Assembly (NCBI RefSeq): GCF_040834005.1
Contig: NZ_CP162129.1
Span: forward strand, 3,124,001 to 3,188,000
Source of the DNA: Paenibacillus sp. PL2-23
Lineage (GTDB): Bacteria > Bacillota > Bacilli > Paenibacillales > Paenibacillaceae
DNA length: 64,000 nucleotides
Direction of reading: 5' to 3'
Shown: piece after piece, positions 55,379 through 64,000 of the stretch
Numbering within the stretch: the first letter of the stretch is position 1
How the letters are laid out: each line of letters opens with the position of its first letter
The notes under the pieces: generated by a model
What the model saw: the letters and a program-made list of their open reading frames with translations, nothing else
The model's database searches: none
Told to the model about the DNA's origin: nothing
Position numbers and translations under genes: made by a program

Positions 55379-55379
<1 letters not shown>
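54825..55379 (-). CDS. frr: Ribosome recycling factor
   Basis: A 184-residue RRF ([64 protein letters not shown]). Its ATG shares one base with the pyrH stop (TAATG), and AAGGAAG lies upstream. Confidence 0.97.
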
Positions 55380-56152
<773 letters not shown>

Positions 56153-56173
56153 TCAATTCACAACGATCGATAG

Positions 56174-56209
56174 ACAAAAGCAAGGCGGGGCGGACGCCCC
56201 GCCCCGCCT
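56174..56209 (-). terminator. Intrinsic terminator after tsf
   Basis: Perfect 10-bp GC stem AGGCGGGGCG / CGCCCCGCCT, loop GGGCGTC, then TGCTTTTG, 11 nt after the stop. Confidence 0.85.
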
Positions 56210-56220
56210 GTGCGTTCGGA

Positions 56221-56871
56221 TTACAGTTTCGCTTGAGCCATAACTTCTTCAACGAAGTTGTCGACTTTTTTCTCAAGGCCTTCGCCCAGCTCGTAACGAA
56301 CAAAGCGACGGATGGAAATATTTTCACCGATTTTGCTAATTTTTTCGTTCAGCAGCTCGGAGATTGTTTTGTCTGGGTCTTTAATGAAGGATTGCTCAAG
56401 CAAGCAATACTCTTCATAATATTTCGAGATACGGCCTTCAACCATTTTCTCAACGATTTTTTCTGGCTTGCCTTCGTTAAGCGCTTGGTTTTTCAGGATT
56501 TCCTTTTCCTTCTCCAGCTCGTCACCCGGCACTTCTTCGCGGCGTACGAACTTCGGATTAGCGGCAGCGATTTGCATCGCGATGTCTCTAGCGAATTCGC
56601 GGAACTGATCCGTTTTTGCAACAAAATCTGTTTCGCAGTTCACTTCAACCAGAACGCCGATACGGCCGCCTGCGTGAATGTAGGATTCTACTACGCCCTC
56701 AGTCGCGATACGGCCAGCTTTGTTCGCTGCAGCCGCCAGACCTTTCTCACGAAGCAAAGCGATCGCTTTCTCGACGTCGCCGCCTGTTTCATCCAACGCT
56801 TTTTTGCAATCGAGCATGCCTGCTCCCGTTCTCTCACGTAGTTCCTTTACCGCGCTTGCGCTAACTGCCAT
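56221..56871 (-). CDS. tsf: Elongation factor Ts
   Basis: A 216-residue EF-Ts ([39 protein letters not shown]), the nucleotide exchange factor for EF-Tu. It is shorter than the ~290-residue form of B. subtilis, lacking part of the core repeat; such short forms are known elsewhere. AGGAGG precedes ATG. Confidence 0.97.
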   Translation of the reverse strand: MAVSASAVKELRERTGAGMLDCKKALDETGGDVEKAIALLREKGLAAAANKAGRIATEGVVESYIHAGGRIGVLVEVNCETDFVAKTDQFREFARDIAMQIAAANPKFVRREEVPGDELEKEKEILKNQALNEGKPEKIVEKMVEGRISKYYEEYCLLEQSFIKDPDKTISELLNEKISKIGENISIRRFVRYELGEGLEKKVDNFVEEVMAQAKL

Positions 56872-56909
56872 GTGAAACCCTCCTAAAAGTTTACATCTGA
56901 TTTTTGTTC

Positions 56910-56952
56910 AAAAAAAGGGCAGTGAGAGGTTTGCACCATCTGACCACCCTTT
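56910..56952 (-). terminator. Partial terminator between rpsB and tsf
   Basis: Stem AAAGGGTGGT / ACTGCCCTTT with G-U pairs and a long inner loop, then seven T. Confidence 0.65.
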
Positions 56953-56985
56953 GTTGTTTGTATTGTTGCCTCAGGCCATTAAACC

Positions 56986-57684
56986 TTAAGCAGTTGTTTG
57001 CTCGCCTTGGTTCGCTTCCACGATCGCGTCAGCCATCTTAGCTGTAAGCAGCTTAACCGCGCGGATCGCGTCGTCGTTACCTGGGATGACATAGTCGATC
57101 TCGTCCGGATCGCAGTTCGTATCAACGATACCTACGATTGGGATACCCAGCTTGCGAGCTTCCGCTACTGCGATACGCTCTTTGCGCGGGTCGATAACGA
57201 ACAGGGCGCTAGGCAGGCCTTTCATGCCTTTGATGCCGCCCAGGAATTTCTCAAGACGCTCTTTCTCCTTGCGAAGAATGATAACCTCTTTCTTAGGAAG
57301 AACCTCGAAAGTGCCGTCCTCTTCCCATTTCTCCAGCTGCTTCAGACGGTCGATACGCTTCTGAATCGTTTGGAAGTTCGTCAGCGTGCCGCCCAACCAG
57401 CGCTGGTTGATGTAGAAGTTGCCGCAACGCTCAGCTTCTTCTTTCACCGAATCCTGAGCTTGCTTCTTCGTGCCTACGAACAGCATAGTGCCGCCCTCTG
57501 CAGCGATCGATTTAACAAAGTTGTACGCCTCGTCAACTTTCTTAACCGTTTTTTGCAAGTCGATAATGTAAATTCCGTTTCTTTCTGTGAAGATATAACG
57601 ATCCATCTTTGGGTTCCAACGACGTGTCTGGTGACCGAAGTGTACCCCAGCTTCAAGAAGCTGCTTCATGGAAATAACCGCCAT
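56986..57684 (-). CDS. rpsB: 30S ribosomal protein S2
   Basis: A 232-residue S2 ([55 protein letters not shown]). ATG 57684 follows AGGAGG by 10 nt; an 18-residue upstream extension lies in the leader. First gene of rpsB-tsf. Confidence 0.98.
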   Translation of the reverse strand: MAVISMKQLLEAGVHFGHQTRRWNPKMDRYIFTERNGIYIIDLQKTVKKVDEAYNFVKSIAAEGGTMLFVGTKKQAQDSVKEEAERCGNFYINQRWLGGTLTNFQTIQKRIDRLKQLEKWEEDGTFEVLPKKEVIILRKEKERLEKFLGGIKGMKGLPSALFVIDPRKERIAVAEARKLGIPIVGIVDTNCDPDEIDYVIPGNDDAIRAVKLLTAKMADAIVEANQGEQTTA

Positions 57685-57803
57685 CTCTTCAACACCTCCT
57701 GTTATGGTTTTTTGTGTCCCTCCGCGAATCGCATCTTCCACTAAAACTTTCGCCGGGCGAAAGCACCGTTAATGAAATTGACCCGCGTGTGTTTTTAACA
57801 CCG
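57685..57803 (-). promoter_or_regulatory. Structured rpsB leader with an attenuator-like hairpin
   Basis: About 120 nt between promoter and start. It contains a perfect stem CTTTCGC / GCGAAAG (57747-57763, loop CCG) followed by TTTT, about 60 nt before the start. Possible S2 feedback site; inference. Confidence 0.45.
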
Positions 57804-57809
57804 TCATTT

Positions 57810-57838
57810 AATATATCACAGTTAGGCATGCGGTGCAA
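57810..57838 (-). promoter_or_regulatory. Sigma-A promoter for rpsB-tsf
   Basis: TTGCAC (57833-57838), 17 bp, TATATT (57810-57815) with an extended TG. Confidence 0.7.
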
Positions 57839-57878
57839 CAACTCGTTCTATAAATCGATTAATTTCGACGGGAGCGCC

Positions 57879-58406
57879 TTAAGATTGGTTGGCTACCATC
57901 TGCTCAGCCGCGTATTTGGACAGAGGCTTGCTCGTAACAGCTTGGACCGCCGCTTCCACGCCGGCGCCGGTTGGAAGAACGAAATAACCGGCGCGAACCT
58001 TTAGCTTGCCGCTTTGCATCTGTTTCACAAATTCGCCTGCTTGCTCAATAATTTGTTGATCCAGCAACAGCTTCTCCGTCTGATTCAGATTCATCCCGGG
58101 AGTGATATGAATGAGCCTTAATTCACCCTGCCCGCTCTGAACGGCAGACGGCTCCTGGGAGGCCGGAGCAGGCGTAGAGGGCGCTGCGTCGAGCTTGTCA
58201 GCATCGGCAGTCCCTGTCGCCTCAGGCTGCTCTGGGGGCGACGATAAGCCTGGGCTCTCTTGGGCGGCAGCGCCGCCGCTCAGCTCAGCGCCAATCGCGT
58301 TGAGCCGATCCTGGCTCCTCTCGCCCAGCTGGAACAGCTGAACCAGCAGCGCTCCTACAATAATGCCAGTGCCCAGCCCCAGCAGGAATGTTCGCAGGTT
58401 AGGCAT
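57879..58406 (-). CDS. Membrane-anchored protein with MltG/YceG N-terminal-like domain
   Basis: 175 residues: a signal anchor (about 5-26), a Pro/Ala/Ser-rich spacer, then ~65 residues (LIHITPGMNLNQTEKLLLDQQII ... VRAGYFVLPTGAGVEAAVQAV, shown in part) resembling the LysM-like substrate-binding module at the start of MltG lytic transglycosylases. The MltG catalytic domain is missing, so it may bind peptidoglycan without cutting it. Overlaps the preceding gene by 8 nt with AGGAGGAGG upstream; last gene of the sigD operon. Confidence 0.75.
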   Translation of the reverse strand: MPNLRTFLLGLGTGIIVGALLVQLFQLGERSQDRLNAIGAELSGGAAAQESPGLSSPPEQPEATGTADADKLDAAPSTPAPASQEPSAVQSGQGELRLIHITPGMNLNQTEKLLLDQQIIEQAGEFVKQMQSGKLKVRAGYFVLPTGAGVEAAVQAVTSKPLSKYAAEQMVANQS

Positions 58407-58998
58407 GCGCAGCCTCCTCCTGCCTGGACAACCCGATAATCAGCTGTACCTCGCCTTTGTTCATGCCAAGCCTTTTGGCAATGGCTTCAACCGATTTGCC
58501 TTCACCATAGAGCTGGAACAGCTCGGCATATCTTGCATGAATGGAATCCGGCTTGGGCTTAGGCTCCTGCTCCGCGTAGTCAGGGGACGCAGGCTGAAGC
58601 GCGTCAACCGGATTCTTCTCAGCGGGAGTGCCGCTTGACAGGCCCGGATGAGAGGCTGGAGGCTGTGCCAATCGAGGCTGGGGATGGGCTGCAGCCAATG
58701 CGGGACTCACAATGGCATCCTGCAGCAGCTTCTCCAGCTGGCCGCAGCGCTGCTCCAGCGACGCGATCCGCTCGTCCTTCCTGACGGCCTCCAGCTTTGA
58801 GCTTTTTTGCGTTTCCGCAACAAGCTGCATCAGCTGTTCATTATCCTTCTCCATGTTTTCCATAAATTGATCGAGAGCCGTCTCCATGTTGCGCACCGAT
58901 TGCGTGGACTCCTCCGCTTCCGGCTTCTTCTTCGGCACGAAGAAAGCAACCATGATGACGACCGCTCCCACAAGCGCTATCGTTTGCCATGAATCCAT
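58399..58998 (-). CDS. DUF6115 / SwrB-like protein
   Basis: About 199 residues: an N-terminal membrane helix, a coiled coil (~30-90), a Pro-rich linker, and a C-terminal helix-turn-helix-like motif (LYGEGKSVEAIAKRLGMNKGEVQLIIGL). B. subtilis SwrB, next to sigD, has the same layout and promotes flagellar basal-body maturation. Similarity is architectural, so function is inferred. ATG 58998 is chosen, 9 nt after GGCGGG. Confidence 0.75.
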   Translation of the reverse strand: MDSWQTIALVGAVVIMVAFFVPKKKPEAEESTQSVRNMETALDQFMENMEKDNEQLMQLVAETQKSSKLEAVRKDERIASLEQRCGQLEKLLQDAIVSPALAAAHPQPRLAQPPASHPGLSSGTPAEKNPVDALQPASPDYAEQEPKPKPDSIHARYAELFQLYGEGKSVEAIAKRLGMNKGEVQLIIGLSRQEEAAHA

Positions 58999-59035
58999 CG
59001 GTTGCATCCCGCCTTTGATCTATTCTACGGACCTT

Positions 59036-59362
59036 TTAAAGCTTAATGTCGAAGTGATGACCTTTGAACGGGTGTGCCGGCGTATCCGGCTGGGGTTCTT
59101 GCTCCGCATTGTCATCCTTCTTTTTGGGCTTCCGCTTCTTATAAGGATTGCCATCCGGACTGTCTTGATCCGTTTTGACATCCAGATTTGAGGATTTTTC
59201 AATAGCTGTGTTCTGTCTGCGCATCTCCTCGGTCTGCTTGGCCGTCCCGCTGGCAAGCATCGTCTGCTCCGTTATGGGACGCTGGAGCGATTGCTGATGC
59301 ATGCCGCCGAACTCCTGCGTTCTTGGCACGGACATTTGGAAATCCAGAGGCTTGAAGGTCAT
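59036..59362 (-). CDS. Small hydrophilic protein of unknown function
   Basis: 108 residues, no membrane segment, Gln/Lys/Asp-rich, with a basic patch PYKKRKPKKKDD in the second half. Not recognised. It is accepted as a gene because GGAAGGAG precedes ATG at good distance, codon use matches neighbours, and it fits tightly between fapA and the SwrB-like gene in the operon. Confidence 0.7.
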   Translation of the reverse strand: MTFKPLDFQMSVPRTQEFGGMHQQSLQRPITEQTMLASGTAKQTEEMRRQNTAIEKSSNLDVKTDQDSPDGNPYKKRKPKKKDDNAEQEPQPDTPAHPFKGHHFDIKL

Positions 59363-59390
59363 AGGCTCGAACTCCTTCCGCTAGTCCCGG

Positions 59391-60791
59391 TCAGGCATGA
59401 TAAGGTGTAAGCGAAATATCTCCATCCATAAGCTTGAAGGAGACGCGCTGCGCGCTGTCTTTGACGAATTTGGTGTACCGGCCGATTACGACCTTGGTTC
59501 CGCTGTACACCGTCCCGCTGACGTTCACCTTGGAGCGGTCTGTATCCTCCAGTGTACGTTCGATTTCCAGCATTCTCGACTTGGATTGCTCAATCAACGC
59601 AATCGTCTGACGCTTGGTTGCGTTCAGCTTGGCGCGCATTTCCAGACGCTCAGCCGACAGCTGCCCAGCGGCAGCCAGCTGATCCAGCAGCACAAGCGCC
59701 TTCTCCGTCTTTTCGTTGCTTTCGTACGATTGCTTAATCGTTGAACGAAGCTGCAGCAGCTCCTCCCTCAGCTGAGGGTTGACGCCGACCTCCACCACCG
59801 TTGCTGTAGACATAACATTGCCAAGCGTGCGAACACTCACCTGCTCGCCAGCTTGAACAATACCTCCTACGATCAGTCCTTTAGCGCCGGAGCAGATTAC
59901 ATTTTTCCCCGCCTTAACGGTGGAATGCATGATGCTCTGCGATACGATGATGTCTTCGCCCGCTACAACGTTCCCATCCTGGATAAAGGAGCTTTTGATG
60001 TTGCGTCCCGCCCTGACATGCCCTTTATTGCCGGCCATAATGCCGCTTGTAATTTCAATAGAACCCTCCGATTCCAGCTCGGCGCCTTCAACGCCGCCTA
60101 CAACACGAATATCGCCGGAGGCTTTGACACGGAAACCGTTCAACACATTCCCGCGAATGACAACGGTTCCCACAAAGTCAATATTGCCTACACTGTAATC
60201 GACATCCCCGTTCACCTCATAGACGGGAAATACGTTTATTTTACCTTTTTCCGTCTGCGTCACTAATCCGTCTATCGCGGCGTACATGGCCGATTCATTG
60301 ACCACGACGTTTTTTCCAATTTTGAACCGCGCCCGCTTCCCGAGCTTCGGCGCGAGTTCTTCTCCTGTAACCGTCATGCCGGCAGGGCCGGAGAGCGGCT
60401 CGATGAGCTCTGCAATCAGCTGCCCGCGCAATACATTGTTGAGCTTGGTTACCTGCTTCAAATCCACCTTGCCGCCCTCATCCTCGGACGGCTGATGGTC
60501 CTCATTCCCCATGCTGAACGCAAAGCGCACATAACCGTCCTTGCCGGCTGGCGGATTATCGCCTTGAGCGATGACGGTCTGCTCTTTGCTGAAAGAGATG
60601 GGATCCTTGCATATTTGCTCTATAACCTGGGTGCGGAGTCCGTGTACAACTCCCTTGCTTCGTATATATTGTTCCATATCAAACGCACTGCATGAGAATT
60701 CATCCGTTATTCGAGTGAATGTCAAAAAGGCAGATAGCTTGTCAGCAGAAGCCTGAATGCGCAGGTAAGTGTCAAGCTGTGAAAAGTCCAC
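59391..60791 (-). CDS. fapA: FapA family (DUF342) protein
   Basis: 466 residues: an N-terminal domain of mixed fold (to ~175), a right-handed beta-helix (~180-340, e.g. VRAGRNIKSSFIQDGNVVAGEDIIVSQ in part), then a coiled coil and a short beta tail. DUF342/FapA proteins are flagellar assembly or polar-localisation factors in Vibrio; role in Firmicutes is unclear. GTG start with AGGAGGGAG upstream, 15 bp from sigD. Confidence 0.85.
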   Translation of the reverse strand: MDFSQLDTYLRIQASADKLSAFLTFTRITDEFSCSAFDMEQYIRSKGVVHGLRTQVIEQICKDPISFSKEQTVIAQGDNPPAGKDGYVRFAFSMGNEDHQPSEDEGGKVDLKQVTKLNNVLRGQLIAELIEPLSGPAGMTVTGEELAPKLGKRARFKIGKNVVVNESAMYAAIDGLVTQTEKGKINVFPVYEVNGDVDYSVGNIDFVGTVVIRGNVLNGFRVKASGDIRVVGGVEGAELESEGSIEITSGIMAGNKGHVRAGRNIKSSFIQDGNVVAGEDIIVSQSIMHSTVKAGKNVICSGAKGLIVGGIVQAGEQVSVRTLGNVMSTATVVEVGVNPQLREELLQLRSTIKQSYESNEKTEKALVLLDQLAAAGQLSAERLEMRAKLNATKRQTIALIEQSKSRMLEIERTLEDTDRSKVNVSGTVYSGTKVVIGRYTKFVKDSAQRVSFKLMDGDISLTPYHA

Positions 60792-60806
60792 CTTGCTCCC
60801 TCCTCT

Positions 60807-61592
60807 CTAATGCTGCATCAGTTGATCCCTCTGATTCGCAAGTGCCGCCCGCAAACGCAGGATAGCTTTGGAGTGTAGCTGGGAAATACGGGAGGGCGAC
60901 AATGACATGACTTCCGCGATCTCGCTTAGTGAAAGCTCTTCATAATAAAACAGGGAGATTACGGTCCGCTCCTTCTCCGTCAGCCGGTCAATGCCCGCTG
61001 CCAGCGTATCCTTCAAATAAAATTCATGAACCTTGAAGTCTGGATTTTTGGCTTTATCGTCTATTAATAGCGACATCCGAGTTTCGCTTTCTTCTTCGCG
61101 TATAGGATCCTCGAGAGAGCAGATGGTCGCTACGGATATATCATGCAGCATAGCCACAAATTCCTTCTCCGACACCTGCAGATAGTCGCTCACTTCAGCG
61201 TCCGTCACGGAACGCATCATTTTTTGCTCCAAATGCTGATAGGCGTCCTCGACCCGCTTCGCTTTCTCCCTTACGGAGCGCGGCACCCAATCGCCTTGGC
61301 GAAGTCCATCGATAATAGCGCCGCGAATACGCCAGGACGCGTAGGTCTCGAACTGCAAGCCGCGCATGTAATCGAACTTTTCGATAGCATCGATCAGCCC
61401 CATCACGCCGTGGCTTGCCAGGTCGTCTTTGATGACGTTTTTGGGCAAGCCAATCGCCATCCTGTTCGTTACGTAATCAACAAGAGGCAGATAGTTTTCG
61501 ATTAGCTGCTTTTTGGCTTCAAGATCGCCGCGCTCTCTCCATGCTTGCCACATCTGGATGTTTGTCAAATGAGGCGTTTTTAGCTCTGTCAT
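60807..61592 (-). CDS. sigD: Flagellar/motility sigma factor SigD (FliA/WhiG family)
   Basis: A 261-residue sigma-28: region 2 (NYLPLVDYVTNRMAIGLP, FDYMRGLQFETYASWRIRGAI), region 3 and region 4 with LTEKERTVISLFYYEELSLSEIAEVM in part and SPSRISQLHSKAILRLR. It directs flagellar, chemotaxis and autolysin genes. CAGGAGAG precedes ATG. No flgM anti-sigma gene is in the window. Confidence 0.96.
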   Translation of the reverse strand: MTELKTPHLTNIQMWQAWRERGDLEAKKQLIENYLPLVDYVTNRMAIGLPKNVIKDDLASHGVMGLIDAIEKFDYMRGLQFETYASWRIRGAIIDGLRQGDWVPRSVREKAKRVEDAYQHLEQKMMRSVTDAEVSDYLQVSEKEFVAMLHDISVATICSLEDPIREEESETRMSLLIDDKAKNPDFKVHEFYLKDTLAAGIDRLTEKERTVISLFYYEELSLSEIAEVMSLSPSRISQLHSKAILRLRAALANQRDQLMQH

Positions 61593-61596
61593 CGAC

Positions 61597-62043
61597 TCAC
61601 TCTCCTGTCAGGTGACGTATGGCTTTCACCAATTCTTCTGGTTGTTTGTTCGTGTTGGATACGAATTGAGGCGGGGCCAAAGGTCGAAACTCAGCTTGCT
61701 TCTGCGCATCCGCAGGAGCGGGCGGTTCAGCCGACCCTCCTCCTTGCAGCTGTGCTTTTAACAAATCGTTAATGTCGTCAACTTCGTCCGGTGTCGTCAC
61801 ATCGAGCTGCTGCCCTTTCACTTGCTCATCAGCCCCTTCCTCCCCGTTCGCCGACAAGGCCGGAGGCTGCAAGATCATCCCCCATACAAGCCTTGCGACG
61901 TAACCAAGCAGGAAAAAAGCCGCAAATGCGTACAATCCTCTGAGCAAAACAACGGTCAACGGATTGTTGCCGAATGAGAATATCGCAGTCAGCGCTATTC
62001 CCAATATGCCAAAAGCTACATTCCATCGCCATGTTCCCAGCAT
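61597..62043 (-). CDS. Two-segment membrane protein of unknown function
   Basis: 148 residues: two N-terminal membrane helices (~5-25 and ~30-55), then a disordered acidic/Pro-rich cytosolic part with EVDDINDLLKAQL and a conserved-looking tail PEELVKAIRHLTGE. Not recognised. Fits tightly between cheD (1 bp) and sigD (4 bp), with AAAGGAG upstream, so a part in motility is inferred from context only. Confidence 0.75.
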   Translation of the reverse strand: MLGTWRWNVAFGILGIALTAIFSFGNNPLTVVLLRGLYAFAAFFLLGYVARLVWGMILQPPALSANGEEGADEQVKGQQLDVTTPDEVDDINDLLKAQLQGGGSAEPPAPADAQKQAEFRPLAPPQFVSNTNKQPEELVKAIRHLTGE

Positions 62044-62044
62044 C

Positions 62045-62536
62045 TTAAATCTCCTTTACCCCAAACTGCACGCTTCTAATGAATAGAATACCCTTGACGC
62101 TGTCAAACTCAACCGTTCTCCCATAGTTCCCGCCCGTGTCCTGCCCCCTGATCGGAATGCGGAATCGCTCCAGCATCTCGATGCAGCTATCCACATTGCG
62201 CGGCCCTATGCGAAGCGTATCAGAGCCGCCCATAGCGAACATCTGTGCGCCGCCGGCCATCTTGGCCTCCATGCGCTCGATTCGAGCTCCCACCGCCAGC
62301 ATGCGATCTAGGAGCTCTGGTATAGCCGTATCCGCATATTTGGCAACATTAATTTGCGATTCGCGGGCAATACTGGAGGAGGGCAGCATGACATGCGCCA
62401 TGCCTGCAACCTTGCACTTGGGATCGAATAATGTAAGCCCTACGCATGAGCCCAGACCGGTTGTTTTGAGGACGGCACCTTCAACGGCAATGTTGAGATC
62501 CGCCATACCCACCTTCACTAACGGCTGCCCTATCAT
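62045..62536 (-). CDS. cheD: Chemoreceptor glutamine deamidase CheD
   Basis: A 163-residue CheD: catalytic Cys in TTGLGSCVGLTL, His in GMAHVMLP, and the late GGNYGRTVEFD segment. It deamidates receptor glutamines and binds CheC, stimulating it. Overlaps cheC by 4 nt (ATGA). Confidence 0.94.
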   Translation of the reverse strand: MIGQPLVKVGMADLNIAVEGAVLKTTGLGSCVGLTLFDPKCKVAGMAHVMLPSSSIARESQINVAKYADTAIPELLDRMLAVGARIERMEAKMAGGAQMFAMGGSDTLRIGPRNVDSCIEMLERFRIPIRGQDTGGNYGRTVEFDSVKGILFIRSVQFGVKEI

Positions 62537-63153
62537 CCCAAATCGACTCCCAGTGCCTTGAAAATTTTGTTGAAAGAATCCGGATCAGGGATCAGGAAGA
62601 AATGGCCTTCCAGCGCTTGTCTGTCTTCAATAAATGTCGTTTCGATCAATAGGGCGGAATCGCCCATTTCACCGAATTGCATAAGACCGTAGCTTAGTAT
62701 GGCGCCGGCCATATCAAGCGCGATAGACGGTACGGATGGCGCCATCGGAAGCTTAGTGAAATCAGCCAAGGAGGATAGATAAGAGCCAGCTAGTATATTG
62801 CCAATTTCGCATAAGGCGGAAAGCTCCATCTCCGAATAGCCTTCACTCTCCACATGATTGATGGACATCATCTGGTTCAGCATCCGTTTGGCTGCGGGCT
62901 CTTCAATAATAAAGAACATATTGCCGGGAGCCTCGCCTTCAACGCGGAGAAATACGGCCAAAACGATCTGCTCCGCGCCGCCCACCCGTTCCGCCACCTC
63001 TTCAAAGGGAAGAAGGCTGACCTTCGGAACAGCCATATCAACGGGCTTGTCCAGCAGCTTCGACAGGGCGGTCGCCGCATTGCCTGCGCCGATATTGCCT
63101 ACTTCCTTCAGCACATCCAGCTCAAACGCTTTAAACGAATCAAATCCGCTCAC
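62533..63153 (-). CDS. cheC: CheY-P phosphatase CheC
   Basis: A 206-residue CheC with both phosphatase helices: LDVLKEVGNIGAGNAATAL and LSALCEIGNILAGSYLSSL, each with the E-x2-N pair. GTG start 3 bp past the cheW stop, with GAGGT upstream. Works with CheD in adaptation. Confidence 0.95.
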   Translation of the reverse strand: MSGFDSFKAFELDVLKEVGNIGAGNAATALSKLLDKPVDMAVPKVSLLPFEEVAERVGGAEQIVLAVFLRVEGEAPGNMFFIIEEPAAKRMLNQMMSINHVESEGYSEMELSALCEIGNILAGSYLSSLADFTKLPMAPSVPSIALDMAGAILSYGLMQFGEMGDSALLIETTFIEDRQALEGHFFLIPDPDSFNKIFKALGVDLG

Positions 63154-63156
63154 GGC

Positions 63157-63618
63157 TTATACCTCAAGCTGCTCGATCTGAACAATTTCGTTGCGGTTCA
63201 ACACTTCCGACAGGTTCAGCATAATAAGCAGGCGCCCTTCCCCCAGCTTGGCAATGCCGCGCAAGTATTTGGCCTTGATGCCGCCTACGATTTCTGGCGG
63301 AGTGTCGATGTTGTCGGTATCAATATCAATAACATCGTTAGCCGCATCCACAATAAATCCGACTTCAATTTCGCCGACGGCTACAACGATAATGCGCGAA
63401 TGCTCCGTAGGCGAGGTCTCCTCGAGACCGAAGCGGCCTCTAAGATCGAGGACCGGGACAACAACGCCGCGAAGATTAATGACGCCTTTAATGAAGGCTG
63501 CTGTCTTCGGTACTCTTGTAATTGGGGACAATCGCTCGATGGTGCGCACTCGTTCCACTTCAATTCCGTACTCTTCGTTGCCTAGCCCGAATACGATTAC
63601 CTTCAATTCTTCTCCCAT
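63157..63618 (-). CDS. cheW: Chemotaxis coupling protein CheW
   Basis: A 153-residue CheW SH3-like adaptor joining CheA to receptors (VFGLGNEEYGIEVERVRTI, GVINLRGVVVPVLDLR). AGGGAGG precedes ATG; 15 bp from cheA. Confidence 0.96.
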   Translation of the reverse strand: MGEELKVIVFGLGNEEYGIEVERVRTIERLSPITRVPKTAAFIKGVINLRGVVVPVLDLRGRFGLEETSPTEHSRIIVVAVGEIEVGFIVDAANDVIDIDTDNIDTPPEIVGGIKAKYLRGIAKLGEGRLLIMLNLSEVLNRNEIVQIEQLEV

Positions 63619-63633
63619 CGTACATAACCTCCC

Positions 63634-64000
63634 TTATTTAATTAAAGCGTTCGGGTCAATAATGAGCGCCACCTGGCCATCGCCGAGAATGGTCGCGCCA
63701 GAAATCGCGTGAACATTGGTCAAATATTTGCCCAGTGTTTTGAGTACAATCTCGCTTTGGCCAATAAATTCATCGACGATTACCGCCGCCCACTTATCGC
63801 CTTTGCGAATGACGATCATTTCATTTTCTTCTTCAGCCGTCTCATCAAAGTCTGGAGACTCCAGCACCTGGCTGAGCGATACGACTGGTATGATGGAATT
63901 ACGGAATTTAATCATCCGGTTGCCGTGAACATTAAGCATGCTGCTGCGCTTCACGATGCCGGTCTCCACAATGGAAGTAAGCGGGATCGCATATTTCTCG
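63634..64000 (-). CDS. cheA: Chemotaxis histidine kinase CheA (C-terminal part, cut by window edge)
   Basis: The last ~121 codons only: the CheW-like regulatory P5 domain (YAIPLTSIVETGIVKR, RNSIIPVVSLSQVL, AAVIVDEFIGQSEIVLKTLG, ISGATILGDGQVALIIDP). The kinase core lies beyond 64000. Confidence 0.93.
   Translation of the reverse strand, partial: EKYAIPLTSIVETGIVKRSSMLNVHGNRMIKFRNSIIPVVSLSQVLESPDFDETAEEENEMIVIRKGDKWAAVIVDEFIGQSEIVLKTLGKYLTNVHAISGATILGDGQVALIIDPNALIK

Noticed and set aside
56221-56871. Short EF-Ts (216 residues) as a possible truncation.
   Set aside because: The frame ends cleanly before a strong terminator and short EF-Ts forms are normal in several lineages; both ends look conserved.

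Overview
This 64 kb window is a stretch of conserved housekeeping chromosome from an endospore-forming, motile Firmicute. The gene content (spoVS, spoVF/dpaAB, sleB, spoIIIE/ftsK, the ymfF-ymfH-ymfI-ymfJ-ymfK block, RNase Y, RNase J, PolC, a sigma-D chemotaxis operon with cheC/cheD) and the many AGGAGG-type ribosome binding sites point to Bacillales. The gene order and fairly GC-rich codons fit Paenibacillus or a close relative best; this is inferred from synteny and protein motifs, not from a database search. Almost every gene is on the minus strand, so the biological order runs from high to low coordinates.

Read in transcription order: 64000-57879 is the tail of the flagellar/chemotaxis operon (cheA fragment, cheW, cheC, cheD, a two-segment membrane protein, sigD, a FapA/DUF342 protein, a small unknown protein, a SwrB-like DUF6115 protein and an MltG-N-terminal-like protein). 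57684-53968 holds rpsB, tsf, pyrH, frr and uppS. 53940-44815 holds cdsA, dxr, rseP, a short archaeal-type proS and polC. 44604-36268 is the rimP-nusA-ylxR-ylxQ-infB-rbfA-nrnA-truB-ribF operon, with rpsO and pnp next. 33444-26642 holds ylxY, an M16 peptidase, dut, dpaA, dpaB, a decayed asd remnant, dapG and dapA. 26377-15123 holds RNase J, tepA, ylzJ, ftsK/spoIIIE, sleB and the ymfF-to-ymfK block. 15095-8293 holds rodZ, yajQ, rimO, pgsA, cinA, recA and recX. 8108-1 holds rny, ymdB, spoVS, an M19 dipeptidase, korA, korB, pduL and the 5' part of miaB.

No prophage, insertion sequence, tRNA, rRNA or CRISPR array was seen, and no wholly new gene system. The most interesting signals are regulatory or degenerate: (1) a 32-bp direct repeat abutting the polC stop whose promoter-proximal copy contains the -35 of a near-perfect sigma-A promoter for the rimP-nusA-infB operon; (2) a frameshifted 3' remnant of asd exactly where Bacillales keep aspartate-semialdehyde dehydrogenase; (3) a perfect-spacing promoter followed at once by an intrinsic terminator between cinA and recA, predicting a ~50-nt RNA; (4) matching forespore sigma-G promoters for sleB and for the TepA protease-like gene; and (5) a group of poorly understood genes beside sigD. 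Start codons were re-chosen where a ribosome binding site or promoter position decided them, and TTG starts are frequent.
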